64,000 nucleotides of DNA from Geomonas oryzae (GTDB taxonomy: Bacteria; Desulfobacterota; Desulfuromonadia; Geobacterales; Geobacteraceae). Shown here in pieces: positions 54,022-62,729 of this stretch (position 1 is the first letter of the stretch; each line of letters starts with the position of its first letter). The notes below the pieces were generated by a model. It searched no databases and was not told where the DNA came from. It saw nothing but the letters and a program-made list of their open reading frames with translations. A program made the translations under genes and the position numbers. Location: assembly GCF_004117875.1 (NCBI RefSeq), contig NZ_RAHW01000006.1, positions 124,001 through 188,000 of the forward strand, written 5' to 3'.

Positions 54022-54049
54022 TTGACATTAAAAGTTGCTAAGTTATTTT
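54022..54049 (+). promoter_or_regulatory. Promoter ahead of the small membrane protein gene
   Basis: TTGACA (54022-54027), 16-bp spacer, TATTTT (54044-54049), in an AT-rich stretch; leader of about 55 bases. Confidence 0.65.
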
Positions 54050-54111
54050 TGTGTGGTGCCTGCGGGGCGCCGCGGGCGAGTGGCGAAAAAACGGTGTCAA
54101 AGGAGGAGGTT

Positions 54112-54321
54112 ATGGCTAGCGCGCAACTGCAGACGCAGACCCAGGCCCCGGCGAACGCGCCGGTCACGGTGGTGAAACAGCATTCCTTCGGAACCTTCGC
54201 CATCAGCGTCACCCTCTTCATCATCCTGGCCATCGCCCTCTTCGTCTACCTCACGCTGAGGCGGCAGGTCCCGCCGAAGCACGTGGACCAGAAGGCGGGG
54301 GACGAAGGAGAGGACAACTAG
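54112..54321 (+). CDS. Small single-pass membrane protein
   Basis: A 69-residue protein: a Gln/Thr/Ala/Pro-rich N-terminus (MASAQLQTQTQAPANAPVTV), one membrane helix (FGTFAISVTLFIILAIALFVYLTL split by no charge), then a charged tail. GGAGGAGG lies two to nine bases before the ATG. The rhodanese-like gene begins nine bases after its stop, so they are an operon. I do not recognise the family. Confidence 0.75.
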   Translation: MASAQLQTQTQAPANAPVTVVKQHSFGTFAISVTLFIILAIALFVYLTLRRQVPPKHVDQKAGDEGEDN

Positions 54322-54330
54322 GAGGACGCC

Positions 54331-54699
54331 ATGCAAAGGGAACTTGCCGTGTCGGTGGACTGGCTTTGGGAGCGGATCAAGGAAGGAGAGCCGCTCTTTT
54401 TTATCGAGTTGCATCACCCGGGTGACGTCGACCTTTCGGTGCACAAGGTGCGCGGCGCGCTCGTGGCAAATGTCGACGACGTGCTGCGCCACCTTCCAGA
54501 GCTGCCGCGCGACCGGCTCGTCGTCATCTGCGCCACGGTCCCGGGGGACGAGCCCGCCCTTGAGCTTGCCTTGCGGCTGAAGGAGGCGGGGATAGAGGCG
54601 CGCGCCCTCACCGGCGGGGTGCTGGAGTACCTTAAGGCCGGGCTTCCCGCGGAGGAGCGTCGCGCCGCTCGGGAGATGACCCGCAACCGTGGGCTGTAG
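54331..54699 (+). CDS. Rhodanese-like domain protein
   Basis: A 122-residue single rhodanese fold: VDWLWERIKEGEPLFFIELH, HKVRGALVANVDDVLRHLPEL, then the active loop region DRLVVICATVPGDEPALELALRL, and ALTGGVLEYLKAGLP. The cysteine of VVICATVPGDE is at the catalytic position (CxxxxGD loop) but the loop is not the usual CRxGxR, so sulfurtransferase activity is uncertain; it may be a redox or binding version. GGAGGA lies six bases before the ATG. It follows the small membrane protein gene by nine bases. Confidence 0.8.
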   Translation: MQRELAVSVDWLWERIKEGEPLFFIELHHPGDVDLSVHKVRGALVANVDDVLRHLPELPRDRLVVICATVPGDEPALELALRLKEAGIEARALTGGVLEYLKAGLPAEERRAAREMTRNRGL

Positions 54700-54748
54700 C
54701 CGTTACCGGCGCTCTCCCCGCCGGGTAGCTCCTAAAGCCTTGCGGGAG

Positions 54749-54776
54749 TTGACAGGATGGCGAAGGACGCTATATT
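54749..54776 (+). promoter_or_regulatory. Promoter of the OmpA-family gene, followed by a structured leader
   Basis: TTGACA (54749-54754), 16-bp spacer, TATATT (54771-54776). The leader of about 160 bases holds the hairpin CCGGCGC-TCCCGGG-GCGCCGG (about 54795-54815) and GC-rich stems up to the GGAGG at about 54930, so mRNA stability or translation control is possible. Confidence 0.75.
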
Positions 54777-54941
54777 GGTATCCGTTAATTTTTCCGGCGC
54801 TCCCGGGGCGCCGGGTGCAACATCGGGCAACGATCATTCCACGCCGGCGAGGGGCCGGGCTAGGGGCGCTCGCCGCAGGCGGGCCCTAACAAATTTGCAG
54901 GAGGCCCGTACCAGCGGGTGCTCCTCAACAAGGAGGCTGCG

Positions 54942-56354
54942 ATGAAAAAAATCACCAGCTTTATCTGCATGATGGTCCTGGCCGTGATGGCGTTTGCCGG
55001 TACGGCGCAGGCAGGGGAACGGGCGGGGGCGTTCAGCATCTCCCCGTACGTCGGCGGGTACGTCTTTGACGACGACGACCAGTCCTGGCTGAAGGAGCAC
55101 CGCCTCATGGGCGGTCTGCGATTGGGCTACGACTGGACCGATCACTTCAGCACCGAGCTCGTCGGGAGCTACATGAAGGGGCAGTACGCCAGCGTCGACC
55201 GGCACTTCGGGATCTATTCCTACCACCTCGACCTGCTCTGGAACTTCATGCCGCGGACCGCGTTCGTTCCCTACCTCGCAGTAGGCGGCGGCGGGACCAC
55301 CATCAGGCTCAAAGGCCCCAACTCGCATGACGGCACCTTCAACGGCGGCGGCGGTCTCAAGTTCTTCATGGGCGACAACGTGGCCCTGAGGCTGGACGCC
55401 CGCCACATCCTCGACTTCCAGAACAAGGACCTCGACGACAACATCGCCAACAACTGGGAATACAGCCTGGGCCTCACCTTCGTGATGGGTGGGAGAAAGG
55501 CTGTCATGGCCCCTGCCAGGGCGACCGCCGCACCGGGCGGCCCTCCTCCCGCCGAGCAGAAGGCTGCCGCCGAGCCTGAACCGCAACCCGCACCGGCCGC
55601 CGCAACCGAGCCCACCCCGGGGCATTACAAGTACTGCATCACGCTCCAGGGCGAGTTCGACATCGACAAGGCGATCATCCGCGACGATCTGCGTAACCAG
55701 ATCGCCCAGGTCGGCAACTTCATGAAGAAGTACCCGACCACCACCGCCGTCATCGAGGGGCACACCGACAACGTCGGCTCCTACAACCACAACATGGACC
55801 TCTCCCAGCGCCGCGCCGAGGCGGTGGTGAACTACCTGGTGGAACAGTACGGCATCGACCGTTCGCGCCTCTCCGCCAAGGGGTACGGCTTCACCCGTCC
55901 CATCGCCGACAACGCGACCGAGGAAGGGAAACAGAAGAACCGCCGCATCGAGGCGATCATCGACTGCGCCTTCGACGTGCAGCAGATCCCCCCGCCGCAG
56001 CGCCTTTGCATGTCGCTCGTGCTTGATTTCGACACCGGCAAGGCGGATGTGAAGCCGCAGTACCGCGACGAGATCGCCAAGGTGGCCGACTACATGAAGC
56101 GTTACACCACGACCACCGCGGTCATCGAGGGGCATACCGACAGCACCGGCACCCCCGAACAGAACATGAAGCTCTCGCAGCAGCGTGCCCAGAACGTGGT
56201 CGACTACCTGGTGAAGAACTTCGGCATCGAGCGCTCCAGGCTCTCCGCCAAGGGTTACGGCGCCACCCGCCCCATCGCCTACAACAAGACCGCGGAAGGG
56301 CGTGCGCAAAACCGCAGGATCAACGCCATCATCGACTGCGTGATTCAGAAATAG
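54942..56354 (+). CDS. OmpA-family outer membrane protein with tandem OmpA C-terminal domains
   Basis: A 470-residue protein with a signal peptide (ITSFICMMVLAVMAFAGTAQ then AG). Residues ~28-185 are an eight-stranded barrel (FSISPYVGGYVFDDDDQSW, LRLGYDWTDHFSTELVGSY, FVPYLAVGGGGTTIRL, YSLGLTFVMGG). A Pro/Ala linker (~190-225) leads to two OmpA peptidoglycan-binding domains, each with TTTAVIEGHTD, SQxRAxxVVxYLV, SRLSAKGYG and N.RRI.AIIDC. The second copy is nearly a duplicate of the first, giving two peptidoglycan grips on one barrel. GGAGG lies nine bases before the ATG. It is a single-gene transcript between a strong promoter and terminator. Confidence 0.92.
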   Translation: MKKITSFICMMVLAVMAFAGTAQAGERAGAFSISPYVGGYVFDDDDQSWLKEHRLMGGLRLGYDWTDHFSTELVGSYMKGQYASVDRHFGIYSYHLDLLWNFMPRTAFVPYLAVGGGGTTIRLKGPNSHDGTFNGGGGLKFFMGDNVALRLDARHILDFQNKDLDDNIANNWEYSLGLTFVMGGRKAVMAPARATAAPGGPPPAEQKAAAEPEPQPAPAAATEPTPGHYKYCITLQGEFDIDKAIIRDDLRNQIAQVGNFMKKYPTTTAVIEGHTDNVGSYNHNMDLSQRRAEAVVNYLVEQYGIDRSRLSAKGYGFTRPIADNATEEGKQKNRRIEAIIDCAFDVQQIPPPQRLCMSLVLDFDTGKADVKPQYRDEIAKVADYMKRYTTTTAVIEGHTDSTGTPEQNMKLSQQRAQNVVDYLVKNFGIERSRLSAKGYGATRPIAYNKTAEGRAQNRRINAIIDCVIQK

Positions 56355-56426
56355 CCATGGACAACGGCCAGGGACCCCCGCTCACCTCAAGCACCCTGGC
56401 CTTCGGCAGCCTGTCAACCGCCGCAG

Positions 56427-56456
56427 AAATAGCCCATCACGCATGGGCTATTTTTG
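56427..56456 (+). terminator. Rho-independent terminator of the OmpA-family gene
   Basis: AAATAGCCCAT (56427-56437) pairs perfectly with ATGGGCTATTT (56443-56453) around CACGC, followed by T residues. Confidence 0.93.
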
Positions 56457-56475
56457 TTGATCCCAGGAGAAAGAG

Positions 56476-56679
56476 ATGAATAAGACCGTGGTTACCCTGC
56501 CGCAGGTCTCCCTGATCGCGGCTACCCGTGTGTTGCTGGGGAGCGGCCTGGGGCTGCTGCTGGCCGACCGGCTGAGCGGGCGCCGGCGCAGGCTTGCCGG
56601 CTGGACGCTTTTTCTTGCCGGTGCCGCCAGCACCATTCCGCTGGCGAGGATGGTACTGGGAAAACGATACAAAGACTGA
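56476..56679 (+). CDS. Small two-helix membrane protein
   Basis: A 67-residue protein with two hydrophobic helices (VSLIAATRVLLGSGLGLLLA and LAGWTLFLAGAASTIPLA) joined by a basic turn (DRLSGRRRR). GGAG lies nine bases before the ATG. It starts 20 bp after the OmpA-gene terminator and is followed by an aldo/keto reductase gene after 87 bp, so it may begin that unit. I do not recognise a function. Confidence 0.8.
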   Translation: MNKTVVTLPQVSLIAATRVLLGSGLGLLLADRLSGRRRRLAGWTLFLAGAASTIPLARMVLGKRYKD

Positions 56680-56766
56680 AGGCGTTCCCGCCCGGTGAAG
56701 GGCGCCGCGGCAGCCCGCAAGGCGCCGAGGCGTGAGCCGGCCGGGGCGCAAGCGGGGGAGGTGGAT

Positions 56767-57762
56767 ATGCACAAGCGGAAACTGGGACAACGCGGGTTGG
56801 AGGTCTCCGCCATGGGGCTTGGCTGCATGGGGATGACCTGCGGCTACGGGCATCGGGACGATGCCGAATCGATCCGGGTGTTGCGCCGCGCCGTGGAACT
56901 GGGGGTTACCTTCTGGGACACCTCAGAGAACTACGGCCCGTTCAGCAACGAACAGCTCCTTGGGCTGCTCCTGAAGGAGGTGCCGCGCCAGAGGCTCGTC
57001 ATCGCGACCAAGTTCGCCTGGCGCTTCGGGCCGCACGGCGAACTGATCGGTCTGGACAGCAGCCCGGCCCAGGTGCGCCGCTCGGTAGAGGGGTCGCTTA
57101 AGCGGCTCGGGACCGACTACATCGACCTGTACTACCAGCACCGCCTCGACCCGGCCGTCCCGGTGGAGGAGACGGTGGGGGCGCTTTCCCGGCTGGTCGA
57201 GGAGGGAAAGGTGCGCTACATAGGGCTCTCGGGGGCGGGCCCGCGCATGGTGCGCCGCGCCCATGCCGTGCACCCGCTCACCGCGGTCCAGGCCGAATAT
57301 TCGCTTTGGGAGCGCGGGGTTGAGGAAAAGCTGATGCCGGTACTGCGCGAACTGGGGATCGGCATGGTCGCCTACAGCCCGATGGGACGCGGTTTTCTTG
57401 CCGGCAAGATCAGGACGCCGGACGACCTGGAGCCGTGCGACGGGCGCCGCAAAAACCCGCGCTTCTTCGCCGAAAACCTGACCCACAACTTCACGCTCGT
57501 CTCCATGGTGGACGAAATCGCCCGCAACCACGACGCGACCCCCGCCCAGGTCGCCCTCGCCTGGATCCTCAGGCGCGGCGGCGACATCGTTCCGATTCCC
57601 GGGACCAAGCATCTGCGCTATCTCGAGGAGAACACGCAGGCGGTCGGGCTCCGGTTCGCCGAAGAGGTCTGGTGCGCCCTGGACCGGTCCGTCGCCTGCT
57701 TCCATATCGCCGGCGAGCGCTGCGACGACGATGCCCTTCGCTTCGCCGACGACTCCGACTAG
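56767..57762 (+). CDS. Aldo/keto reductase
   Basis: A 331-residue NADPH-dependent carbonyl reductase of the AKR fold. The catalytic tetrad is D51 and Y56 (WDTSENYGPFSNE), K82 (IATKFAW) and H125 (LYYQHRLDP). The cofactor end shows PIPGTKHLRYLEENTQAVGL. MGLGCMGMT at the start and overall similarity fit the AKR13-like (YajO/Tas-type) group. The start at 56767 has GGGAGGTG four bases upstream; an earlier in-frame GTG reads through Arg/Ala-rich non-family sequence. Substrate unknown. Confidence 0.92.
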   Translation: MHKRKLGQRGLEVSAMGLGCMGMTCGYGHRDDAESIRVLRRAVELGVTFWDTSENYGPFSNEQLLGLLLKEVPRQRLVIATKFAWRFGPHGELIGLDSSPAQVRRSVEGSLKRLGTDYIDLYYQHRLDPAVPVEETVGALSRLVEEGKVRYIGLSGAGPRMVRRAHAVHPLTAVQAEYSLWERGVEEKLMPVLRELGIGMVAYSPMGRGFLAGKIRTPDDLEPCDGRRKNPRFFAENLTHNFTLVSMVDEIARNHDATPAQVALAWILRRGGDIVPIPGTKHLRYLEENTQAVGLRFAEEVWCALDRSVACFHIAGERCDDDALRFADDSD

Positions 57763-57849
57763 GCCGCCGTCTCCGGCCTTATCAGTCACAGACACAACCA
57801 TTACAGTATCTGTTGCATGACTCGTTGTCATAGAGCGCGAGCGACAAGG

Positions 57850-57878
57850 TTTAACTTTGCTCAATGACTTGCTATATT
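57850..57878 (+). promoter_or_regulatory. Possible promoter of the transketolase operon
   Basis: TATATT (57873-57878) with a weak -35 TTTAAC (57850-57855) at 17-bp spacing. A small hairpin ATGAC-TCGTT-GTCAT (57817-57831) lies upstream. Confidence 0.4.
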
Positions 57879-57998
57879 CATGGCAGGAGCCGACCGTCTT
57901 TTCCTGCCGACAGTTTCCGGGCCGTCCAAAGCGGCCCGCCGGGTGCGGGAATGGAACCGGCCGATGCTCCGAGACCGTAAGGCTAAAGGAGCAGCGCC

Positions 57999-60080
57999 AT
58001 GAGCAAGCATCCCCTTGCCGCACCCGCCACCGAGACCGACGAACTCTGCATCAACACGCTGCGCTTTCTGGCGGTAGACGCCGTGCAAAAGGCAAACAGC
58101 GGCCATCCCGGGATGCCCATGGGGGCCGCCTCCATGGCGTACCTGCTCTGGAGCAGGTTCTTGAAGCACAACCCGCGCGATCCGGGATGGTTCGACCGGG
58201 ACCGCTTCGTCCTCTCCGCGGGGCACGGCTCCATGCTCCTCTACGCGCTCCTGCATCTCACCGGCTACGACCTCCCGATGGAGGAGTTGCAGCGCTTCCG
58301 CCAGTGGGGAAGCCGCACCCCCGGCCATCCCGAGCGCGGCGTGACGCCGGGGGTGGAGGTGACGACCGGCCCCCTGGGGCAGGGTTTCGGCAACGCGGTC
58401 GGCATGGCGATGGCCGAGGCGCACCTGGCGGCGCGTTTCAACCGTCCCGGTTTCAACATCGTAGACCATCACACCTACGTCATCGCCGGGGACGGCGACC
58501 TCATGGAGGGGGTGGTCTCGGAGGCGGCGTCGCTTGCCGGGCACCTGCGCCTCGGGAAACTGATCTGTCTCTACGACGACAACCGCATCACGCTCGCCGC
58601 CTCCACCTCGCTCAGCTTTTCCGAGGACCGTGCCGGGAGGTTCCGCTCTTTCGGATGGCAGGTCCTGGAGGTGGAGGACGGCAACGACCTGGCGGCACTC
58701 GGGGAGGCGCTCGAGGCGGCGCGGGCGGAAGAAGAGCGCCCGTCGCTCGTCATGGTGCGCACCCGCATCGGTTTCGGCTCTCCGGCAAAAGAGGGAAGCT
58801 TCGAGGCCCACGGCGCGCCGCTCGGCGCGGAAGAGGTGTCGGCCGCTAAAAGGAGGCTTTCCTGGCCGGTCGAGCCGTCCTTCCTCGTCCCGGAACCGGC
58901 GCTCGTGCGCTTCAGGGAGGCGGTGAAGCAGGGGGGCGCGCGCCAGAGCGCGTGGGAGGAACAGCGTGAGAGGTACGCGGCGCTGTACCCGGAAGAGGCG
59001 GCGGAATTGGCCCTTGCCCTCTCCGGGGAGCTCCCCGCCGGGTGGGAGGAGGTGCTCCCGCAGTTTCCCGCGGACGCGAAGGGGATGGCGACGCGCGCCG
59101 CATCGGGCAAGGTCCTGAACGCGCTCGCTTCCCGCCTGCCGCAGCTTTTCGGCGGCTCCGCCGATCTAAACCCATCCACGGTGACCGCACTTGCCGGCAA
59201 GGGGGACTTTCAGAGCGAGGCGTGGCAGCCGGAAGACCGGCAGGGTGCCGTCGGGGGGACGTGGGGCAGGGAGGGCGCCAACGTCCACTTCGGCGTGCGG
59301 GAACACGGCATGGCCGCGGTCGCGAACGGCCTTGCCGCCCACGGAGGGATCATCCCCTTCGGCGCCACCTTCCTCACCTTCTCGGACTACCTGCGCCCCT
59401 CGCTGCGTCTGGCCGCCCTGTCCGATCTCAAGGTGATCCACGTCTTCACCCACGACTCGATCGCGGTGGGCGAGGACGGGCCGACCCATCAGCCGGTGGA
59501 GCATGTCGCCTCGCTCAGGGGAATTCCGCGCCTTTTGGTGCTGCGCCCCTGCGACGCCAACGAGACCGCATTTGCCTGGAGGGCCGCGCTCGAGACGAGG
59601 AACCGGCCGGTGGCGCTCGTCCTGTCGCGCCAGGCGGTCCCCACCCTGGACCGTGCGACCTGCGGCGCAGCCGAAGGCGTGCTGCGCGGAGGCTACGTCC
59701 TGGCCGAGGGTGACGGCGGCACGCCGCGGCTCATCCTCATCGCCACCGGCTCAGAGGTCTCCCTCGCGCTGCGGGCGCGCGACCGGCTCCAGGAAGAGGG
59801 GATCGCGACGCGCGTGGTGTCGATGCCCTGCTGGGAGCTCTTCGACGAGCAGCCCCGGGAGTACCGTGAGTCGGTGCTCCCCCCGGAGGTCCCGGCGAGG
59901 CTCGCCGTCGAGGCGGGAAGCCCGCTTGGGTGGCACAGGTACGTGGGGAGCGCCGGTGCGGTGCTGGGGGTTGAGGGGTTCGGGGCCTCCGCCCCGGGCG
60001 AGGTGGTCCTCTCCGAATACGGCTTCACCGTGGACAACGTCTGCAGGCTCGCCCTGCAGCTGATCGGAAGGGGGGAGTGA
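57999..60080 (+). CDS. tkt: Transketolase
   Basis: A 693-residue thiamine-diphosphate enzyme that moves two-carbon units between sugar phosphates in the pentose phosphate pathway. Seen: [19 protein letters not shown], the ThDP/Mg region [19 protein letters not shown] and [11 protein letters not shown], the catalytic Glu region [34 protein letters not shown], and the C-terminal domain with [15 protein letters not shown]. It is the full single-chain form, not the split form common in delta-proteobacteria. GGAG sits nine bases before the ATG. A transaldolase homologue follows 49 bp downstream, so they form an operon. Confidence 0.95.
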   Translation: MSKHPLAAPATETDELCINTLRFLAVDAVQKANSGHPGMPMGAASMAYLLWSRFLKHNPRDPGWFDRDRFVLSAGHGSMLLYALLHLTGYDLPMEELQRFRQWGSRTPGHPERGVTPGVEVTTGPLGQGFGNAVGMAMAEAHLAARFNRPGFNIVDHHTYVIAGDGDLMEGVVSEAASLAGHLRLGKLICLYDDNRITLAASTSLSFSEDRAGRFRSFGWQVLEVEDGNDLAALGEALEAARAEEERPSLVMVRTRIGFGSPAKEGSFEAHGAPLGAEEVSAAKRRLSWPVEPSFLVPEPALVRFREAVKQGGARQSAWEEQRERYAALYPEEAAELALALSGELPAGWEEVLPQFPADAKGMATRAASGKVLNALASRLPQLFGGSADLNPSTVTALAGKGDFQSEAWQPEDRQGAVGGTWGREGANVHFGVREHGMAAVANGLAAHGGIIPFGATFLTFSDYLRPSLRLAALSDLKVIHVFTHDSIAVGEDGPTHQPVEHVASLRGIPRLLVLRPCDANETAFAWRAALETRNRPVALVLSRQAVPTLDRATCGAAEGVLRGGYVLAEGDGGTPRLILIATGSEVSLALRARDRLQEEGIATRVVSMPCWELFDEQPREYRESVLPPEVPARLAVEAGSPLGWHRYVGSAGAVLGVEGFGASAPGEVVLSEYGFTVDNVCRLALQLIGRGE

Positions 60081-60129
60081 TCGGAGGGTGCTGAAGGCGC
60101 CTCATGCTCCCTGCCGGTAAGGAGTGATC

Positions 60130-61245
60130 ATGAGAGATACGCCGATCACGAGGCTGCGCGGCTGCGGCCAGAGCGTGTGGCTTGACGGCATCGGCCGCAG
60201 CATGCTCCTCTCCGGCGAGCTCGCTGCGCTGGTCCAGGAGGACGGCGTGAGCGGGCTTGCCTCCACCGTTGCGTCGCTGGAGCGGCTCGTAGCCGCCGGG
60301 AGCGACTACGACGCCTCGATCGCGTTTCTTTCCCGTCGCGGGGATGGCGCCCCCCAGATCTGTGCGACCCTGCTCGCCGAGGACGCCCGCCTTGCCGCCG
60401 ACCTGATGCGTCCGGTCTACGAACTCTCCGATGGGCGCGACGGGTTCGCAACCCTGGATATCTCCCCACGCCTGGCGCGCGATGCCGGCAAAACGGTGGC
60501 CGAGGCGCGGCGCCTCTGGGACATGGCCGACTCACCCAACCTCTACATCAGGATCCCCGGCACCCTCGAAGGGGTGGCCGCCCTGCGCGAGCTGGTGCGT
60601 GAGGGGATCAGCGTCTGCGTGACCCTCGTCTTCAGCGTTCCCCGTTACCGTGCCGCGGCCGACGCCTACTTGGACGGCCTCTCCCTGCGGGCCGCGCGGG
60701 GGCTGCCGCTGGAGCGGGTGACCTCGGTGGTGGAACTGCCGCTCATGCAGATCGACCGCCTGCTCGAACCGCTGCTCTCAAGCCTGGCCCGGGGGGAGAA
60801 CGCGGAGAGGTCCCTTGCGGAGGTGCTGAAGGGGAAGGCCGCCATCGCCTTCGCGAAGGCCCTGCGCTGCGTGAACCGGGAGATCCACGGCAACGACCGC
60901 TATCGCGTTCTCGCGGCGCGCGGCGGTCGGGCTCAGAGGCTCGTCTGGGCGAGTTCCGGCGCCGGCGACCTCGACCTCACCTATCCCGAGGCGCTCATCG
61001 GTACGGACACGGTGCAGCTCATGGCGCCTGGGATGCTGGCCGCGTACCGGGAGCGAGGCGCCTCCGTCTGCCGCCTCGACGACGGCGTGCAGGAGTCCCT
61101 TGTCCTCCTGGAGAACCTCTGCACCCTGGGGGTGAACCTGCACCACCTGGCCCAGGAACTGGAGGACGAAGGGGTTGAACGTCTGACCCGCCACTACGAC
61201 AGCCTCCTGCGCAACATAGAACTCAAGCGGCGGGCGGCCTTGTAG
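60130..61245 (+). CDS. tal: Transaldolase homologue with altered active-site residues
   Basis: A 371-residue protein of the long (Actinobacteria-like) transaldolase type. Conserved blocks: SVWLDGIGRSMLLSGEL, LDISPRLARD..AEARRLW, PNLYIRIPGTLEGV, VCVTLVFSVPRY, and RLVWASSGAG..ALIGTDTVQLM. The Schiff-base Lys normally in the vKIPgT block is Arg141 (codon AGG at 60550-60552), the Glu of LEVSP is Asp110, and the usual STKNP after RLVWAS is lost (SSGAGDL). So it may be inactive, or catalyse something else. AAGGAG precedes the ATG by five bases; a GTG two codons earlier is less likely. It follows tkt in an operon. Confidence 0.88.
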   Translation: MRDTPITRLRGCGQSVWLDGIGRSMLLSGELAALVQEDGVSGLASTVASLERLVAAGSDYDASIAFLSRRGDGAPQICATLLAEDARLAADLMRPVYELSDGRDGFATLDISPRLARDAGKTVAEARRLWDMADSPNLYIRIPGTLEGVAALRELVREGISVCVTLVFSVPRYRAAADAYLDGLSLRAARGLPLERVTSVVELPLMQIDRLLEPLLSSLARGENAERSLAEVLKGKAAIAFAKALRCVNREIHGNDRYRVLAARGGRAQRLVWASSGAGDLDLTYPEALIGTDTVQLMAPGMLAAYRERGASVCRLDDGVQESLVLLENLCTLGVNLHHLAQELEDEGVERLTRHYDSLLRNIELKRRAAL

Positions 61246-61610
61246 GGATGAGGAGGACGGCGCATCGGCCGCAATGCGCAGCCTCTTTCAGTGTGCGGAA
61301 TTGGTGCATGCAAATTAACTTTTGTCAATATTGTGTCGCCGGCCCGAAAAAAGCTTGAAAAGTGAATAAGTTTCCCGCGATCCTGCCGGAATCAAGGTGG
61401 ACGCGGCTTGGCAATGCACAGTTTGGTGGAAAAAACTGTGGATAAGTTTCCGGATCGTCCCGATATCCTGCCGTAGATCGCAGTTTTTTACCTTTTTGCC
61501 TAAAAAATGTGCAGGGAGCCGTGCGGCGCCGGATGCGCCGAAGGGAGCCGGCAGCAGGAGGGATGACTTGCCGAGGAGGGGGCGCAAAGAGCTCAGGTTC
61601 CTTCCGCCCG
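61246..61610. other. Gene-free region with a direct repeat and a DnaA-box-like site
   Basis: No gene is seen in 365 bases. GTGAATAAGTTTCCCGCGAT (about 61359-61378) recurs as GTGGATAAGTTTCCGGATCG (about 61438-61457), each followed by a CCTGCCG block. The second contains TGTGGATAA (61437-61445), a perfect DnaA-box sequence. The surrounding T- and A-runs make the region AT-rich compared with neighbours. No clear terminator for tal was found. Confidence 0.5.
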
Positions 61611-62081
61611 TCAAGCGGAACTTTGGGGAAACCCGAGCTCCTTGGCGAGCGCCACGCGGCGGTAGTTGAAGATCTGCCGGACCCGGTGCGCAACAAGCGG
61701 TGCGGCGAGCCGTCCCAGGAGCCCGAAGGGGAGCACGTAGTCCACGATGTCGGTCATCAGGGTCCCCTGCGGCGTCTCCTCGAAGATGTGCTGGTGGTGC
61801 CAGAGCCGGTACGGTCCGAAGCGCTGCTCGTCCACGAAGAATTGGGGCGCGTGCATGTGGGTGATCTCGGTCACCCAGTTGACGGTGAGGCCTAAAAAGG
61901 GTGTGACCGTGTAGGTGACGATCATCCCCGCGTGCATCTTGTCCGGCAGCTCTCCGGTGATCCTGAAACCCAGGTCCGGCGGCGTTATGAGCGGCAGGTT
62001 CGCCGGGTGGACGAAGAACTCCCATGCCCTTTCGATGGGCATCGGCAGCAGCTGTTCCTGCTTCAATCGGTACATCTTCAT
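61611..62081 (-). CDS. SRPBCC-family (START-like) protein
   Basis: A 156-residue protein of the polyketide-cyclase/ligand-binding fold: MYRLKQEQLLPMPIERAWEF, FFVHPANLPLITPPDLGFRI, WVTEITHMHAPQFFVDEQRF, and YRLWHHQHIFEETPQGTLMT. This group (often fused to epimerases in other bacteria) may bind hydrophobic ligands. The ATG at 62081 follows GGAAGGA by about six bases; the GTG one codon earlier is less likely. It lies 15 bp after the cheD stop and so is the last gene of the minus-strand run kinase-cheD-SRPBCC. Confidence 0.85.
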   Translation of the reverse strand: MKMYRLKQEQLLPMPIERAWEFFVHPANLPLITPPDLGFRITGELPDKMHAGMIVTYTVTPFLGLTVNWVTEITHMHAPQFFVDEQRFGPYRLWHHQHIFEETPQGTLMTDIVDYVLPFGLLGRLAAPLVAHRVRQIFNYRRVALAKELGFPQSSA

Positions 62082-62095
62082 CACGTTCCTTCCTT

Positions 62096-62692
62096 CTACC
62101 AGAGTTCGATCTCGGTGAGTGCCGCCTGCTGCTGCTCGATCGCCTTTTGCCAGCAGTAACGGTCGCGCTGGGCGAGCTTGTCGCTGCGGCGAGAGTCCAC
62201 CTTCCTGCGGTGCACCGCGAAGTCGCCGTTGGAGAAGTGGATCACCCGCCCGAAGTCCCCGCCGATGTCCATGGCGTCAATCGGGATCCTCTCCTGCTCC
62301 AGAAATTGCATGATGAAGCGGCAGTTGACCTGCCCCACGCAGAAGAAGTTGTCATGGGAGCTTTCCGGGTTGATGATGGTGGCCCCGCCGAAGATCTTGG
62401 CTTTCACGTGGCGTCGGTCCGTCCCTTGCGCCATCATGGCGTTGATCAAAAGGTCCATGGCGTGGATGCCGTAGCGACCCGCGTCGGTGATGTTGAGTGG
62501 GAGATCCCGCGAATAGCGCGGGTTGCTCAGCATGAAGTGGTTCATCCCGATGATGCGCCTTACCGGGTCGTAGAGGCAGGCCGCGATGCAGGAACCCAGG
62601 AGCGTGGAGATGACGCAGGGACCGCCGGTTACGTAGAGTTCTCCCGGCGAAATGGTGACCCGCTCTCCGTTTTGGTACTTTTCGATTTTCAT
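62096..62692 (-). CDS. cheD: Chemoreceptor glutamine deamidase CheD
   Basis: A 198-residue CheD. The catalytic Cys35 and His52 are in STLLGSCIAACLYDP and RIIGMNHFML, with the same 17-residue spacing as in T. maritima CheD. A further block KAKIFGGATIINP...VGQVNC is typical. It converts certain receptor glutamines to glutamates and so tunes chemotaxis. The start at 62692 has AGGTG upstream; a longer in-frame start lies in the kinase end region. The C-terminus is longer than usual by about 35 residues. The upstream gene is a hybrid histidine kinase, not cheC or cheA. Confidence 0.92.
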   Translation of the reverse strand: MKIEKYQNGERVTISPGELYVTGGPCVISTLLGSCIAACLYDPVRRIIGMNHFMLSNPRYSRDLPLNITDAGRYGIHAMDLLINAMMAQGTDRRHVKAKIFGGATIINPESSHDNFFCVGQVNCRFIMQFLEQERIPIDAMDIGGDFGRVIHFSNGDFAVHRRKVDSRRSDKLAQRDRYCWQKAIEQQQAALTEIELW

Positions 62693-62729
62693 CGGGCACC
62701 TGTCTCCTGCGGGTTTGCAGCGCGGCAAA

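Noticed and set aside
61246-61610. Chromosome origin
   Set aside because: Only one perfect DnaA box and no dnaA, rpmH, gidA or parAB genes nearby.
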